Source of the DNA: Burkholderiales bacterium Ga0077547
GTDB lineage: Bacteria > Pseudomonadota > Gammaproteobacteria > Burkholderiales > Burkholderiaceae_C
Reading direction: 5' to 3'
Length of the DNA stretch: 64,000 nt
Assembly (NCBI GenBank): GCA_001464195.1
Contig: LNEY01000019.1
Span: 1-64,000, forward strand
How positions within the stretch are numbered: the first letter of the stretch is position 1; every line of letters begins with the position of its first letter. The notes beneath the pieces are model-generated. The model saw only the letters and a list, made by a program, of their open reading frames with translations. It ran no database searches and was not told the origin of the DNA. Positions 1-8,987 of the stretch are shown piece by piece. Position numbers and translations under genes: made by a program.

Positions 1-401
<401 letters not shown>

Positions 402-426
402 CTATGTTGTCCCGTGTGCGTCTTGC

Positions 427-915
427 TTAACGACCAGATCCGCGGCCGCGCCACAACAGCGCCAGCCAATACACCTTCATGCACAACACCAAGCTCACCA
501 GCAAGGCCGGCCAGCTCAGCGGCTCCACGAGTTTCGGCGCCAGCACGAGCATGGCCATCGAAACCGAAATCTTGACCGCCTCCCAGACCATGAAGCTGAC
601 GGCGCTGGCGCCGGGCGACACGCTGGAAAGCTTGCTGGTCATGCCGCGCGCCATCAGGGCACCCGGAAACACCGCAACGAGCGCGCCATACAGCACCGAT
701 CCGATGAGCTGCGGCTGGCCAAGAACCAACCACACCGCAACCGCCGACAGACATCCCACCGCCACCTGCGCCGCAATCACCCACCATGGCGAAACCGGCG
801 GGTTGCGCACACGCAAGGCTTGGGCCTCGGCGCGGGTCAGGGGGGTGATGGGCGGGTCGACTGCCTCATCGTCGAATCCTCTGCTTGCCACCCGATGGGC
901 GATTGAATCAGTCAT
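427..915 (-). CDS. atpI: ATP synthase subunit I
   Basis: Small four-helix membrane protein encoded first in proteobacterial atp operons and thought to help assemble the c-ring or supply Mg2+. The 162-residue product has a charged N-terminus of about 45 residues and then four hydrophobic segments, including WWVIAAQVAVGCLSAVAVWL and the VLYGALVAVFPGALMARG motif typical of AtpI. The ATG at 915 follows a good sigma-70 promoter by about 30 nt. The N-terminal extension is longer than in enteric AtpI, as I recall is usual in Burkholderiales. The call rests on the hydropathy pattern and on position before atpB. Confidence 0.88.
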   Translation of the reverse strand: MTDSIAHRVASRGFDDEAVDPPITPLTRAEAQALRVRNPPVSPWWVIAAQVAVGCLSAVAVWLVLGQPQLIGSVLYGALVAVFPGALMARGMTSKLSSVSPGASAVSFMVWEAVKISVSMAMLVLAPKLVEPLSWPALLVSLVLCMKVYWLALLWRGRGSGR

Positions 916-950
916 CGGACGGCTTGCAGTGGCTTTCAGCTCAGCCTCTG

Positions 951-980
951 ATTATACGTGCAAACCCGCAGTCTTCTCAA
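951..980 (-). promoter_or_regulatory. Candidate sigma-70 promoter of the atp operon
   Basis: On the minus strand TTGAGA (980-975) and a perfect TATAAT (956-951) are separated by 18 nt. The predicted start point near 944 leaves a leader of about 29 nt before the atpI ATG. Position ahead of the first gene of an operon and the perfect -10 make this the most convincing housekeeping promoter I saw in the window. Confidence 0.6.
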
Positions 981-1058
981 GCCTGAATTGAGGGCTCGGC
1001 AAGCACTGTGCTTTTTGGACGTCGATCCGCTCAGCGCCCGACGCACCCGATTCGCCGC

Positions 1059-1955
1059 TCAGGCGAACAAGTTGGCGGGCAGGCCCGGGACCTCGACGCG
1101 CATCGAGAGCACGCATCCAGCCAGCGGCTGACACGCCAGCTCGGCGGCGGGCCGGTTCTCGCGCGCCGTGGTGATGTAGAGCGTCCTCAGGTCGGTACCG
1201 CCGAAACACGGCATCGTCGGGCAGCGCACCGGCAGGGGGATCTCGCGCAGCAGTTGGCCTGCAGGCGAGAGACACAGCAAGCGCTGTCCCTCGAACATCG
1301 CAACCCAGTAATTACCGGCAGCATCCACCGCCGCGCCATCCGGGCGGCCGCCATAGTTCGCCGGTGTCGGGCCGGCCGGCTTCAATGGAAACTGGCAGAA
1401 CACCCGCCGGCCGCTCAGCGTGCCACCCAGCGCGTCGAAGTCGAATGCGTAAATGACATGCGCCTTGGTGTCGCTCCAGTACATGGTGCGACCATCGGGA
1501 CTCCAGGCCAGACCGTTGGAGGTGGTGATGCCATCTGCGCAGGGGCTCAGCGTGTCGCGGTGAAAGCGATAAAGCACCGCCCGGGTGGCATCGCGGGGCT
1601 CATAGATCGTGCCGACCCAGAAGCGGCCTTGCGGGTCGCACTTGCCGTCATTGAAACGCTCGATCTGCGGGTCATAGGGCGGTGGCGCCAAGGGAGACCG
1701 AGCGCCGGTGTGAGCTTCGAAGCGCCACAACCCATCTCGGGCGGCCAGCAACAGGCCGCCATCGAGCATCGGTGCCAGGCTCGCGACCTCGGTGTCGAAG
1801 GGCCAGTGAGACAGGTCACCCGTCGCCGGGTCGTAGCGGTTCACACAGCGCCCTGGGATGTCGCAGTAATACAGCACCTGTTCGCGCGGATGCCACATCG
1901 GTGATTCGCCCAGCGCACTGGGCAGCGCCACCGCCACGTGGATGTCGGGGGCCAT
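1059..1955 (-). CDS. SMP-30/gluconolactonase-family protein
   Basis: Six-bladed beta-propeller lactonase of the SMP-30/regucalcin family, which hydrolyses sugar-acid lactones in the cytoplasm using a bound divalent metal. The 298-residue product shows ALGESPMWHPREQVLYYCDIPG (metal-binding Glu of the ESP motif), FNDGKCDPQGRFWVG, TTSNGLAWSPDGRTMYWSD (the SNGLAWSPD signature) and GRPDGAAVDAAGNYW. The ATG at 1955 is preferred over a GTG one codon upstream. It lies 22 nt after the aldose 1-epimerase gene in the same direction, which fits a role in sugar oxidation. The exact substrate is unknown. Confidence 0.88.
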   Translation of the reverse strand: MAPDIHVAVALPSALGESPMWHPREQVLYYCDIPGRCVNRYDPATGDLSHWPFDTEVASLAPMLDGGLLLAARDGLWRFEAHTGARSPLAPPPYDPQIERFNDGKCDPQGRFWVGTIYEPRDATRAVLYRFHRDTLSPCADGITTSNGLAWSPDGRTMYWSDTKAHVIYAFDFDALGGTLSGRRVFCQFPLKPAGPTPANYGGRPDGAAVDAAGNYWVAMFEGQRLLCLSPAGQLLREIPLPVRCPTMPCFGGTDLRTLYITTARENRPAAELACQPLAGCVLSMRVEVPGLPANLFA

Positions 1956-1977
1956 CACGCTCGCGTGCGCGCAGGCT

Positions 1978-2862
1978 TCACAGCGCAGTCACGCCGAGCG
2001 TCATCGACGCTACGAACGTCTCCCCGGGTTGCAGCGTGCGCAAGCCGAGCGCGGCCGGGTCGGCGCCATGGATCGCATCGCTGACATGGCTGACTGGCTC
2101 AACGCAGTAGTACGCCTTGTCGGCCGGCGTGTACACCACCAGGTGCGTCAGGTTCGAGCTGAGTTGCAACGCCAACACCTCGTCGCTGATGCTCGCCGAT
2201 CCGTGCCAACCATCGAAGCAGTTGTCCAAGCGCAGACTGGAGACCTCTCCGTCAATGGACGCCTGCGCCACCCTGCGAACGGGCAATTGCGTTTCGTCCG
2301 AGTCCCAGCGATCGCTCACCGTGATACGCAGGCGGCTGCGGTCACGCTTGGGAAAGTAGGGATGCCAACCCAGCCCGACCGGCTGCGCGATCTCAGCCGC
2401 GTTCGTGACAGCGAGCGTGACGACCAGGGCGTCGGGCGTCAGCGTGAAAGACTGCTGCGCCTCGAAAGCGAACGGCCAGTGCGCATCCGGCCGGTGGCTG
2501 TAGCGCAGCACAGCCTCAGCTTCGCGATGCGCCACGACCTCCCACGCACGCAACCAGCCCACGCCATGCACCGAATGGGGGTTGTCGTCGAAGTTGGTGG
2601 TGGTGGTGTAGTCGTTGCCGAGCCAGTGGAAGCGTTGGTACGCCAGTCGGTTCGAGTACGGCACCAATGGATAGCAGGCCGACTGCCGCGCGCTACCCAG
2701 ATTGCCGGGTTCGGTTGACCGAAGGATCGGCGTGCCGCGGTGCCACAGCCCGGCGATCGAGCCGCCCAGATCGGCGCGCAGCGCCAGACGCAGATCGCCG
2801 GCGCGCACTTCGACGGCGCCGCCCCGATCGCGACCATCCTGAACCAGCGCTGTGTCGTTCAA
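1978..2862 (-). CDS. Aldose 1-epimerase-family protein
   Basis: Galactose-mutarotase-like enzyme that interconverts alpha and beta anomers of sugars. The product (about 294 residues) contains the family landmarks: PLVPYSNRLAYQRF with the substrate-contacting N-R, NPHSVHGVGWLRAWEV with a catalytic His, and LGWHPYFPKRDRSRL with the second His. A TTG start at 2862 is chosen because its TTGA overlaps the stop of the upstream acetyltransferase gene and because family similarity begins there; no ATG is available nearby. Together with the SMP-30 gene it forms a three-gene sugar-related unit of unknown substrate. Confidence 0.85.
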   Translation of the reverse strand: MNDTALVQDGRDRGGAVEVRAGDLRLALRADLGGSIAGLWHRGTPILRSTEPGNLGSARQSACYPLVPYSNRLAYQRFHWLGNDYTTTTNFDDNPHSVHGVGWLRAWEVVAHREAEAVLRYSHRPDAHWPFAFEAQQSFTLTPDALVVTLAVTNAAEIAQPVGLGWHPYFPKRDRSRLRITVSDRWDSDETQLPVRRVAQASIDGEVSSLRLDNCFDGWHGSASISDEVLALQLSSNLTHLVVYTPADKAYYCVEPVSHVSDAIHGADPAALGLRTLQPGETFVASMTLGVTAL

Positions 2863-3350
2863 TTCAGATCGGCCTTGAGATAGTGAGAGCCTGCGATCGG
2901 GCTGAAGTAGTACGGCGGGATCTCTTCGAAGCCCAACGAGGCGTAGAGACTGCGCGCAGCTTCCATGTCGTCCAGAGTGTCCAGCAGCGTGGCCGAGTAC
3001 CCGGCCCGGCGCGCTTCGTCGAGCAAGGCCTGCGCCAGCAGCCGGCCCAACCCGAATCGGCGGAATGCGGGTCGCACATACAGACGCTTCATCTCGCAGG
3101 CGTTGGGGTAATCCACATCGGACAGACCGCGGAAGGCGCCGCAACCCGCCAGTTCGCCGTCCACGAAGGCCAGCATCAGGTGCCCATCAGGCGGCGCGTA
3201 GGGTCCGGGCAGGCCGGCCAGTTCGGCGTCGAAGTCCTGAAACGCCAAGTCGATGCCCAGGCTGTCGGCGTACTCTCGGAAGATGCCTCGCGCGAGATCG
3301 ATCAGCTCGCCATCATTGGGCGTCACGAGGCTGATCTCAGAGGGCGGCAT
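2859..3350 (-). CDS. GNAT-family N-acetyltransferase
   Basis: Acetyl-CoA-dependent acetyltransferase of the GCN5 superfamily, 163 residues. The central CEMKRLYVRPAFRRFGLGRLL contains the Q/RxxGxG/A-type acetyl-CoA pyrophosphate loop (RRFGLG), followed by the C-terminal AGYSATLLDTL...AARSLYASLGFEEIPPYY typical of the fold. The ATG at 3350 starts a complete domain; an upstream extension of the open frame to 3665 crosses the divergent gene and is not used. Its stop overlaps the TTG start of the epimerase gene, suggesting translational coupling. The acceptor is unknown. Confidence 0.85.
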   Translation of the reverse strand: MPPSEISLVTPNDGELIDLARGIFREYADSLGIDLAFQDFDAELAGLPGPYAPPDGHLMLAFVDGELAGCGAFRGLSDVDYPNACEMKRLYVRPAFRRFGLGRLLAQALLDEARRAGYSATLLDTLDDMEAARSLYASLGFEEIPPYYFSPIAGSHYLKADLN

Positions 3351-3486
3351 AGGGTGTACGGGGTCGCTCGGCGCCAGTTTATCGCCGACGCCCGACCGCT
3401 TGACTCGAGCGCAGGGACAAGCGCGCGACGTCACAAGCGGCGACATATGATGCAACCGGCCACTTGGTCGTGTTCGCGAGGATGTG

Positions 3487-4221
3487 ATGTTCGACTCCAC
3501 GATCCCTTTCGGCGAACCCGACCTCATGCGGGCCAGCCGCTTCAAGCGGTACCTGCCAAATGCCCCGTACGGCTCGGACGCAACGTTCCTGAGCCAGCAG
3601 TTGGCCGCGCTGAGTCCCTCGTTGATGGCGGATCTGGGTCCAGGCGCGAACCACGAGCCGCGCACCGAGCTGCTGGATGTGCTGGCTGCTTGTGTCCGCC
3701 ACGCTCAGGCCGTCACCTTGCACTTGCAGAGCAGTGAACACGCGGTGCCGGTGACTCTGTTTCCGCGCGAGCGTCTGCTGCATTGCCCGATCCCGATCGA
3801 CGTGCTGACGGCCCAACGGGAACCTGCACTGCAGGTGATCCACATCGAGCCCGCCCTGCTGGCAACGCCGTATTCAGCCGCTGACCTCTGCATTCATCCC
3901 ATGGGCGCGATCCTGTGGGACCTGGCCCTGCACGGCGGTCGCCAGGAGCTGCTGCCGGAGATCAACGGCCCAGCGGTCTACCGCGTCAGCTACGGGCTGG
4001 ACATCGGCGACGTCACGATGTCCGGCACCTTGTTGTCGGCGGTCTACCGCCTGCGGCGCGAATCCTGCCGCCTTCGGGACATTGCCGCTTGGCCCGGCTT
4101 CGACCGCGAGCGCGCGGCGCGATTGCTCAACGGGCTCTACCTGCAATCGGGGCTGATCGTCAGCCGCTCGCACCCCGATGCGCTGCGCGACAGCTGGTTC
4201 GCAGCGCTCGGCCCGCGCTGA
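3487..4221 (+). CDS. Hypothetical protein, 244 residues
   Basis: I do not recognise this protein. It is a soluble, moderately acidic product without signal peptide or membrane helix. The middle (about residues 60-150) looks like an alpha/beta domain with HAVPVTLFPRERLLHCPIPID. The last 60 residues (LLSAVYRLRRESCRLRDIAAWPGFDRERAARLLNGLYLQSGL) resemble a winged-helix unit. The ATG at 3487 has GAGGA four bases upstream; the adjacent GTG at 3484 is too close to it. It stands alone, divergent from the acetyltransferase gene and convergent with uup. Codon use looks normal for the window, so it is probably a real gene. Confidence 0.65.
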   Translation: MFDSTIPFGEPDLMRASRFKRYLPNAPYGSDATFLSQQLAALSPSLMADLGPGANHEPRTELLDVLAACVRHAQAVTLHLQSSEHAVPVTLFPRERLLHCPIPIDVLTAQREPALQVIHIEPALLATPYSAADLCIHPMGAILWDLALHGGRQELLPEINGPAVYRVSYGLDIGDVTMSGTLLSAVYRLRRESCRLRDIAAWPGFDRERAARLLNGLYLQSGLIVSRSHPDALRDSWFAALGPR

Positions 4222-4248
4222 CCTCTGGCGCGGTCCTCTCCCGCGCCC

Positions 4249-6171
4249 TCAGCGCTGCCCGAGCACTTCCCAACGCTCGAGTGCGCCCAGCAGTTCATCG
4301 TCAATCTTCGCGACACGCGCCTGGGCCACCGCGATGCCTTTCGGGTCGCGTGTGTAGGCCTCTGCATCGGCCAACAGCGCGGCGAGCTGGGCCTGCTCGG
4401 CTTCGAGCGCTTCGATGCGCCCCGGCAACTCGTCGAGCTCGCGCTGTTCCTTGTAGCTGAGCTTGCGCGGCTTGGGGGCCGCAGGAGCCGGCGCAGGTAC
4501 GGGTCTGGCGGCGGCTGGTGCGTCGCTGAGTCGCGTGTCCTTGCCCTTGGCCGCCCGCGCGGCTTGCGCGCGAATCGCCAGCGCCCGATCGCGCTGCACT
4601 TTCCAGTCTTCGTAGCCCCCTTCGTACTCGCGCCACTGCCCGGGTGACTCGTCGCCCTCCCACACGATGGTGCTGGTCACGACGTTGTCGAGGAAGCGCC
4701 GGTCGTGGCTGACCAGAAACACGGTGCCCTTGTAGGCCTGCAGCAGTTCCTCGAGCAACTCCAGCGTGTCGATGTCCAGGTCGTTCGTCGGCTCGTCCAG
4801 CACCAGCACATTCGCCGGCAAGGCGAACAAGCGGGCCAGCAGCACACGGTTGCGCTCGCCCCCACTGAGCGTGCGCACCGGTGAGTTGGCGCGCTCCGGC
4901 GAGAACAGAAAATCGTTCAGGTAGCTCATGATGTGCTTGCGCTGACCGCCAATCTCCACCCACTCGCTGCCCGGGCTGATGGTGTCGGCGAGCGTCGCAT
5001 CCAGGTTCAGCGTGCTGCGCATCTGGTCGAAGTAGGCCACCTCGATCTTGGTGCCCTGGCGCACGCTGCCACTGTCGGGCTGCAACTCGCCGAGGATCAG
5101 CTTGAGCAGCGTCGTCTTGCCGGCGCCGTTCGGGCCGATCAGCCCCACCTTGTCGCCGCGCAGGATGGTCGCGCTGAAGTTCTTCACGATCAGCTTCGGC
5201 GTGGCGTGGTCGTTGAACTGCAGCGTCACGTCGCGCAACTCGCCAACGATCTTGCCGCTGGGCGCACCCGAGTCAACCTCGAGGCGCACCTGGCCGAGCG
5301 AGTCCCGGCGCTTCTGCCGCTGATCGCGCAGCACCTCCAGGCGTTGGATGCGCGCGACGCTGCGGGTACGGCGTGCCTCGACGCCTTTGCGGATCCACAC
5401 CTCTTCCTGGGCGAGCAGCTTGTCGGCGCGTGCGTTGGCCAGTGCGTCGGAGGCCAGTTGCTCCTCCTTCATGCGCTCGTAAGCGCTGAAGTTGCCGGGG
5501 TAGCTGCGGATGATCCCGCGGTCGAGTTCGATGATGCGCGTGGCCACGCCGTCGAGAAAGGCGCGGTCGTGGGTGATCAGCATCACGCTGCCCTTGAAGC
5601 CTCGCAACAGTTCTTCGAGCCACGCAATCGAATCCAGGTCGAGGTGGTTGGTGGGCTCATCGAGCAGCAGCACATCGGGCACCGCGACCAGCGCCTGAGC
5701 CAGCGCGACGCGCTTCTTCATGCCACCCGACAACTGCCCGATCTCGCGCGTGCCGTCGAGGTGCAGTTGTGCCAGCGTGGTCTCGACGCGAAGCTCCCAA
5801 TTCCACGCATCGAGCGCCTCGATGCGGGTTTGCAATGCATCGAGGTCCACACCTTCGGCATGCTCCTCGTAGGCCTGGCGCACCGCGCGCGCCTCGGCCA
5901 CGCCCTCGCTGACCGCATCAAAAACCGTGTGTCCCGGATCGAACGCCGGCTCCTGCGGCACATAGCAGATGCGCAGGCCCTGCGTCATTTGCAGCAAGCC
6001 GTCGTCGAGTTTTTCAAGCCCAGCAACGATTTTCAGCATCGAGGACTTGCCGGCGCCGTTGCGGCCGATCAGGCCGAGCCGTTCACCGATGTCGAGCGAA
6101 AACGCCGCGTTGTCGAGCAGGGCCACGTGGCCGAAAGCCAGGTGGGCGTTGGAGAGTGAGAAGACAGCCAT
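4249..6171 (-). CDS. uup: ABC-F family ATPase Uup
   Basis: Cytosolic ABC-F protein with two ATPase domains and no membrane part. Family members act on ribosomes, and Uup also affects transposon excision and replication intermediates in E. coli. The 640-residue product has Walker A GRNGAGKSS (about 36-44) and GPNGAGKTT, signature motifs LSGGMKKR and LSGGERNR, Walker B VLLLDEPTNHLD and VLVLDEPTNDLD, and the inter-domain linker. The C-terminus (about 570-640) is a charged coiled coil, KLSYKEQRELDELPGRIEAL, that separates Uup from other ABC-F proteins. It converges with the hypothetical gene on its left and diverges from trhO. Confidence 0.93.
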   Translation of the reverse strand: MAVFSLSNAHLAFGHVALLDNAAFSLDIGERLGLIGRNGAGKSSMLKIVAGLEKLDDGLLQMTQGLRICYVPQEPAFDPGHTVFDAVSEGVAEARAVRQAYEEHAEGVDLDALQTRIEALDAWNWELRVETTLAQLHLDGTREIGQLSGGMKKRVALAQALVAVPDVLLLDEPTNHLDLDSIAWLEELLRGFKGSVMLITHDRAFLDGVATRIIELDRGIIRSYPGNFSAYERMKEEQLASDALANARADKLLAQEEVWIRKGVEARRTRSVARIQRLEVLRDQRQKRRDSLGQVRLEVDSGAPSGKIVGELRDVTLQFNDHATPKLIVKNFSATILRGDKVGLIGPNGAGKTTLLKLILGELQPDSGSVRQGTKIEVAYFDQMRSTLNLDATLADTISPGSEWVEIGGQRKHIMSYLNDFLFSPERANSPVRTLSGGERNRVLLARLFALPANVLVLDEPTNDLDIDTLELLEELLQAYKGTVFLVSHDRRFLDNVVTSTIVWEGDESPGQWREYEGGYEDWKVQRDRALAIRAQAARAAKGKDTRLSDAPAAARPVPAPAPAAPKPRKLSYKEQRELDELPGRIEALEAEQAQLAALLADAEAYTRDPKGIAVAQARVAKIDDELLGALERWEVLGQR

Positions 6172-6241
6172 CCCTCGATTGTGCGGGTTGACCCTGGCAC
6201 GTCACCGATGCACCCGCGGCCTGAGCGCCGAAAATGGCGCG

Positions 6242-7102
6242 ATGCCTTTCTCCGACATCCTTCACGACGCCTTCTACAAGTTCATCGACATTGCGGATGT
6301 GGAAGGCACCGCATCGACGCTGCGCGAGTTGACGGCCCAGTTGACCGGCACCCTGCTGGTGGCCCCTGAGGGCATCAATGGCACGCTGGCCGGCACCGCG
6401 GCCACGCTCAATGCGTTTCAGGTTGCACTGGCGACCGACCCGCGACTTGAAGGCCGCTTCGGCGGCATCGCCTTCAAGCGCAGCCCCTGCAACACCCCGC
6501 CATTCCAGCGTATGAAGGTGCACAGCCGACCTGAGATCCTGCCGCTGGGTGTGGAAGGCGTGAACGCGGTCGGCCACACCGGCCTGCAGGTGTCGCCTGC
6601 GCAATGGCGTGCGCTGCTCGACGACCCGAACGTCGTCGTGATCGACAACCGCAACCACTTCGAGGTGCGGCTCGGTCGCTTCCGCAACGCTGTCGATCCG
6701 CAAGTGCACAACTTCCGGGATTTCCCCGCCTACATCGAAGCGCAATTGCCCATTTGGCAGGCGGAGGGCAAGCAAGTGGCGATGTACTGCACCGGCGGCA
6801 TCCGCTGCGAGAAGACCAGCGCCTGGCTGCACAAGCGCGGCGTGCCGGTGCTGCAACTCGAGGGCGGCATCCTGAACTACTTCGCGCAGATGCCCGACGC
6901 CGAGCGCGACTGGACCGGCGAGTGCTTCGTCTTTGACAACCGCATCGCGCTCGACACCCACCTTCAGGAAACCGGCACGACCGCTGAGCAGGTGTATGCC
7001 GACGACCCGGACGAAGCGTGGCGTCTGCGGCGTGCGCAGCAGCTGGCGAGCGCTGTCGATGCTGACGATGACAGCAGCGGCAGCGAGAAGCGCTCGCCTT
7101 GA
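6242..7102 (+). CDS. trhO: tRNA uridine(34) hydroxylase, rhodanese domain
   Basis: YceA/TrhO-family enzyme that uses oxygen to hydroxylate U34 of tRNAs carrying 5-oxyacetyluridine-type modifications. The 286-residue protein starts MPFSDILHDAFYKFIDI and has an N-terminal domain with APEGINGTLAGT (about 44-55). A rhodanese domain follows with NRNHFEVRLGRF and the active-site loop YCTGGIRCEKTS, whose first Cys is catalytic. The ATG at 6242 is preferred because similarity begins there. Its stop overlaps the start of the pseudouridine synthase gene, so two RNA-modification genes are coupled. Confidence 0.92.
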   Translation: MPFSDILHDAFYKFIDIADVEGTASTLRELTAQLTGTLLVAPEGINGTLAGTAATLNAFQVALATDPRLEGRFGGIAFKRSPCNTPPFQRMKVHSRPEILPLGVEGVNAVGHTGLQVSPAQWRALLDDPNVVVIDNRNHFEVRLGRFRNAVDPQVHNFRDFPAYIEAQLPIWQAEGKQVAMYCTGGIRCEKTSAWLHKRGVPVLQLEGGILNYFAQMPDAERDWTGECFVFDNRIALDTHLQETGTTAEQVYADDPDEAWRLRRAQQLASAVDADDDSSGSEKRSP

Positions 7103-7998
7103 AGGCCCAGCCACCGCTGCCGACAAAAGACGGCGTGGGCCCGAGCTGCGTGGCGCTGCCGCCCGGCCCGTGGAGGACGATCGGCGACTTCCTCATCGAC
7201 CGCTTCCCAGCAGTCCCCACCGCGACCTGGCAAGCCCGCATGCAGCAAGGCGAGCTGGTCGATGAGCAGGGCGTTGCCGTCACGCCGCAACAGCCGTACC
7301 GATCTGGCATTCGGCTGTACTACTACCGCTCAATCCCCGACGAGCCGCGCTTGCCGTTCGACGAGGTCGTGCTGTTCCATGACGAACTGCTGGTCGTCGC
7401 CGACAAGCCGCACTTCCTGCCCGTCACCCCTGGCGGCAGGCACCTGCAGGAAACGCTGCTGGTGCGCTTGAAGCGCCGCCTCGGCATCGACACGCTGGCA
7501 CCCCTGCACCGGCTGGACCGCGAGACCGCAGGTGTCGTGGTTTTCGCGGTACGACCCGAGACGCGCGGCGCCTACCAGGCCTTGTTCGCGCAGCGGCAGG
7601 TGACCAAGCACTACGAAGCCATCGCGCCGTGGCGCCCTGAACTGAGCTTTCCGCTGACGCACCGCAGCCGGCTGGTGCAGGACGATCACTTCCTACGAAT
7701 GCGCGAAGTGCCGGGCGTGGCGAACGCTGAAACCCTGATCGAGGTGCTGGCGGTGCAAGGCACCGCGGCCCGCTACCGCCTGACGCCGCTGACGGGCCGC
7801 ACCCACCAGTTGCGCGTGCACTGTGCTGCGCTCGGCATGCCGATCGTCGGAGACAGGATGTACCCGACCTTGCTGCCCGCCGACACCGACGACCACGCCC
7901 AGCCTTTGCAGCTGCTGGCCCGCTCGATTGCGCTCGTTGATCCGATCAGCGGGCAGATGCGCCGCTTCGAGAGCGCACAAGCGCTGTCCCTGGCGTGA
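7099..7998 (+). CDS. RluA-family RNA pseudouridine synthase
   Basis: Pseudouridine synthase converting uridine to pseudouridine in rRNA or tRNA. The 299-residue protein contains the RluA catalytic motif HRLDRETAGVVVFA (catalytic Asp in HRLDR), the FAQRQVTKHYEAI segment, and the C-terminal LTGRTHQLRVHCAALGMPIVGD substrate-binding motif. The N-terminal 90 residues replace a canonical S4 domain, which suggests the RluA/TruC-like group acting on 23S rRNA and tRNA U32, though the target cannot be fixed. The TTG start overlaps the trhO stop (TTGA). A later start cannot be excluded. Confidence 0.87.
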   Translation: MKAQPPLPTKDGVGPSCVALPPGPWRTIGDFLIDRFPAVPTATWQARMQQGELVDEQGVAVTPQQPYRSGIRLYYYRSIPDEPRLPFDEVVLFHDELLVVADKPHFLPVTPGGRHLQETLLVRLKRRLGIDTLAPLHRLDRETAGVVVFAVRPETRGAYQALFAQRQVTKHYEAIAPWRPELSFPLTHRSRLVQDDHFLRMREVPGVANAETLIEVLAVQGTAARYRLTPLTGRTHQLRVHCAALGMPIVGDRMYPTLLPADTDDHAQPLQLLARSIALVDPISGQMRRFESAQALSLA

Positions 7999-8011
7999 CG
8001 CGGCGGATCCG

Positions 8012-8974
8012 TCAGGCCGCCAGCCGCGCCTCCAGCGCGTCGATGAACGCCTTCGCGACGTCGAACCCGGTCTGCTTCGTGATTTCCTGAAAACCCGTCG
8101 GGCTGGTGACGTTGATCTCGGTCACGCAGTCCCCGATCACGTCCAGGCCGACCAGCAGCAGGCCCCGCGCGGCGAGCACCGGGCCGATGGCTTCGGCGAT
8201 CTCGCGGTCGCGCGGGCTCAGGGGCTGAGCCACCCCTTTGCCACCGACGGCCATGTTGCCGCGAATCTCGCTGCCCTGCGGAATACGCGCCAGCGCGAAG
8301 GGGATCGGCTGGCCATCGATCAGCAGAATTCTCTTGTCACCGCGAATGATCTCCGGCAGGTAGCGCTGCACCATCACCGTCTGCTCGCCGTGCCGGTTCA
8401 GCGTTTCGATGATGCTGCCGAGGTTGAGGGCATCGGGCCCGACGCGGAAGATGCCCATGCCACCCATGCCGTCGAGCGGTTTCAAGATGATGTCCTGGTG
8501 CTCGGCATGAAAGCGGCGGATGTCACTCGCATCGCGGGTGACCAGGGTCGGGCCGATGAACTGCGGGAACTCCAGGATCGCCAGCTTCTCCGGGTGGTCG
8601 CGCAGCGCGGACGCGCGGTTGAACACCCTGGCACCCTCGCGCTCGGCCTGGCCGAGCAGATGGGTGGCGTAGAAGTACTCGCTGTCGAACGGGGGATCCT
8701 TGCGCATCACGACGGCATCGACCTCCGCCAGCACCATGGGCCACTCGTCGGGTGCCTGCTGTTTGGCGCAGAACCAGCTCGGCCCATCGGGCGTCAGCGT
8801 GATCTCGCGCACATAGCCCGTCACGCGACCGCCGCGCTGCCACATCAGATCGCGCGGCTGACAAGCCAGCAGCGTGTGGCCGCGGGCAGCCGCCTCGCGC
8901 ATCATCACGAAGGTGGTGTCCTTGGCGGTGTTGAAGCCTTCCAGGGGGTCGGCAACGAACAGCAATTTCATCAT
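8012..8974 (-). CDS. gshB: Glutathione synthetase
   Basis: ATP-grasp ligase joining gamma-glutamylcysteine and glycine, the second step of glutathione synthesis. The 320-residue product shows MKLLFVADPLEGFNTAKDTT at the N-terminus, MRKDPPFDSEYFYATHLL, the ATP-grasp segment DIILKPLDGMGGMGIFRV, GDKRILLIDGQPIPFALARIP, and the C-terminal GLDVIGDCVTEINVTSPTGFQE that binds Mg-ATP and substrate. ATG codons at 8974 and 8971 are both possible. It is followed by kup and gshA upstream on the same strand, so the two glutathione genes are separated by a potassium transporter. Confidence 0.95.
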   Translation of the reverse strand: MMKLLFVADPLEGFNTAKDTTFVMMREAAARGHTLLACQPRDLMWQRGGRVTGYVREITLTPDGPSWFCAKQQAPDEWPMVLAEVDAVVMRKDPPFDSEYFYATHLLGQAEREGARVFNRASALRDHPEKLAILEFPQFIGPTLVTRDASDIRRFHAEHQDIILKPLDGMGGMGIFRVGPDALNLGSIIETLNRHGEQTVMVQRYLPEIIRGDKRILLIDGQPIPFALARIPQGSEIRGNMAVGGKGVAQPLSPRDREIAEAIGPVLAARGLLLVGLDVIGDCVTEINVTSPTGFQEITKQTGFDVAKAFIDALEARLAA

Positions 8975-8987
8975 GGGCACAGCCGAC

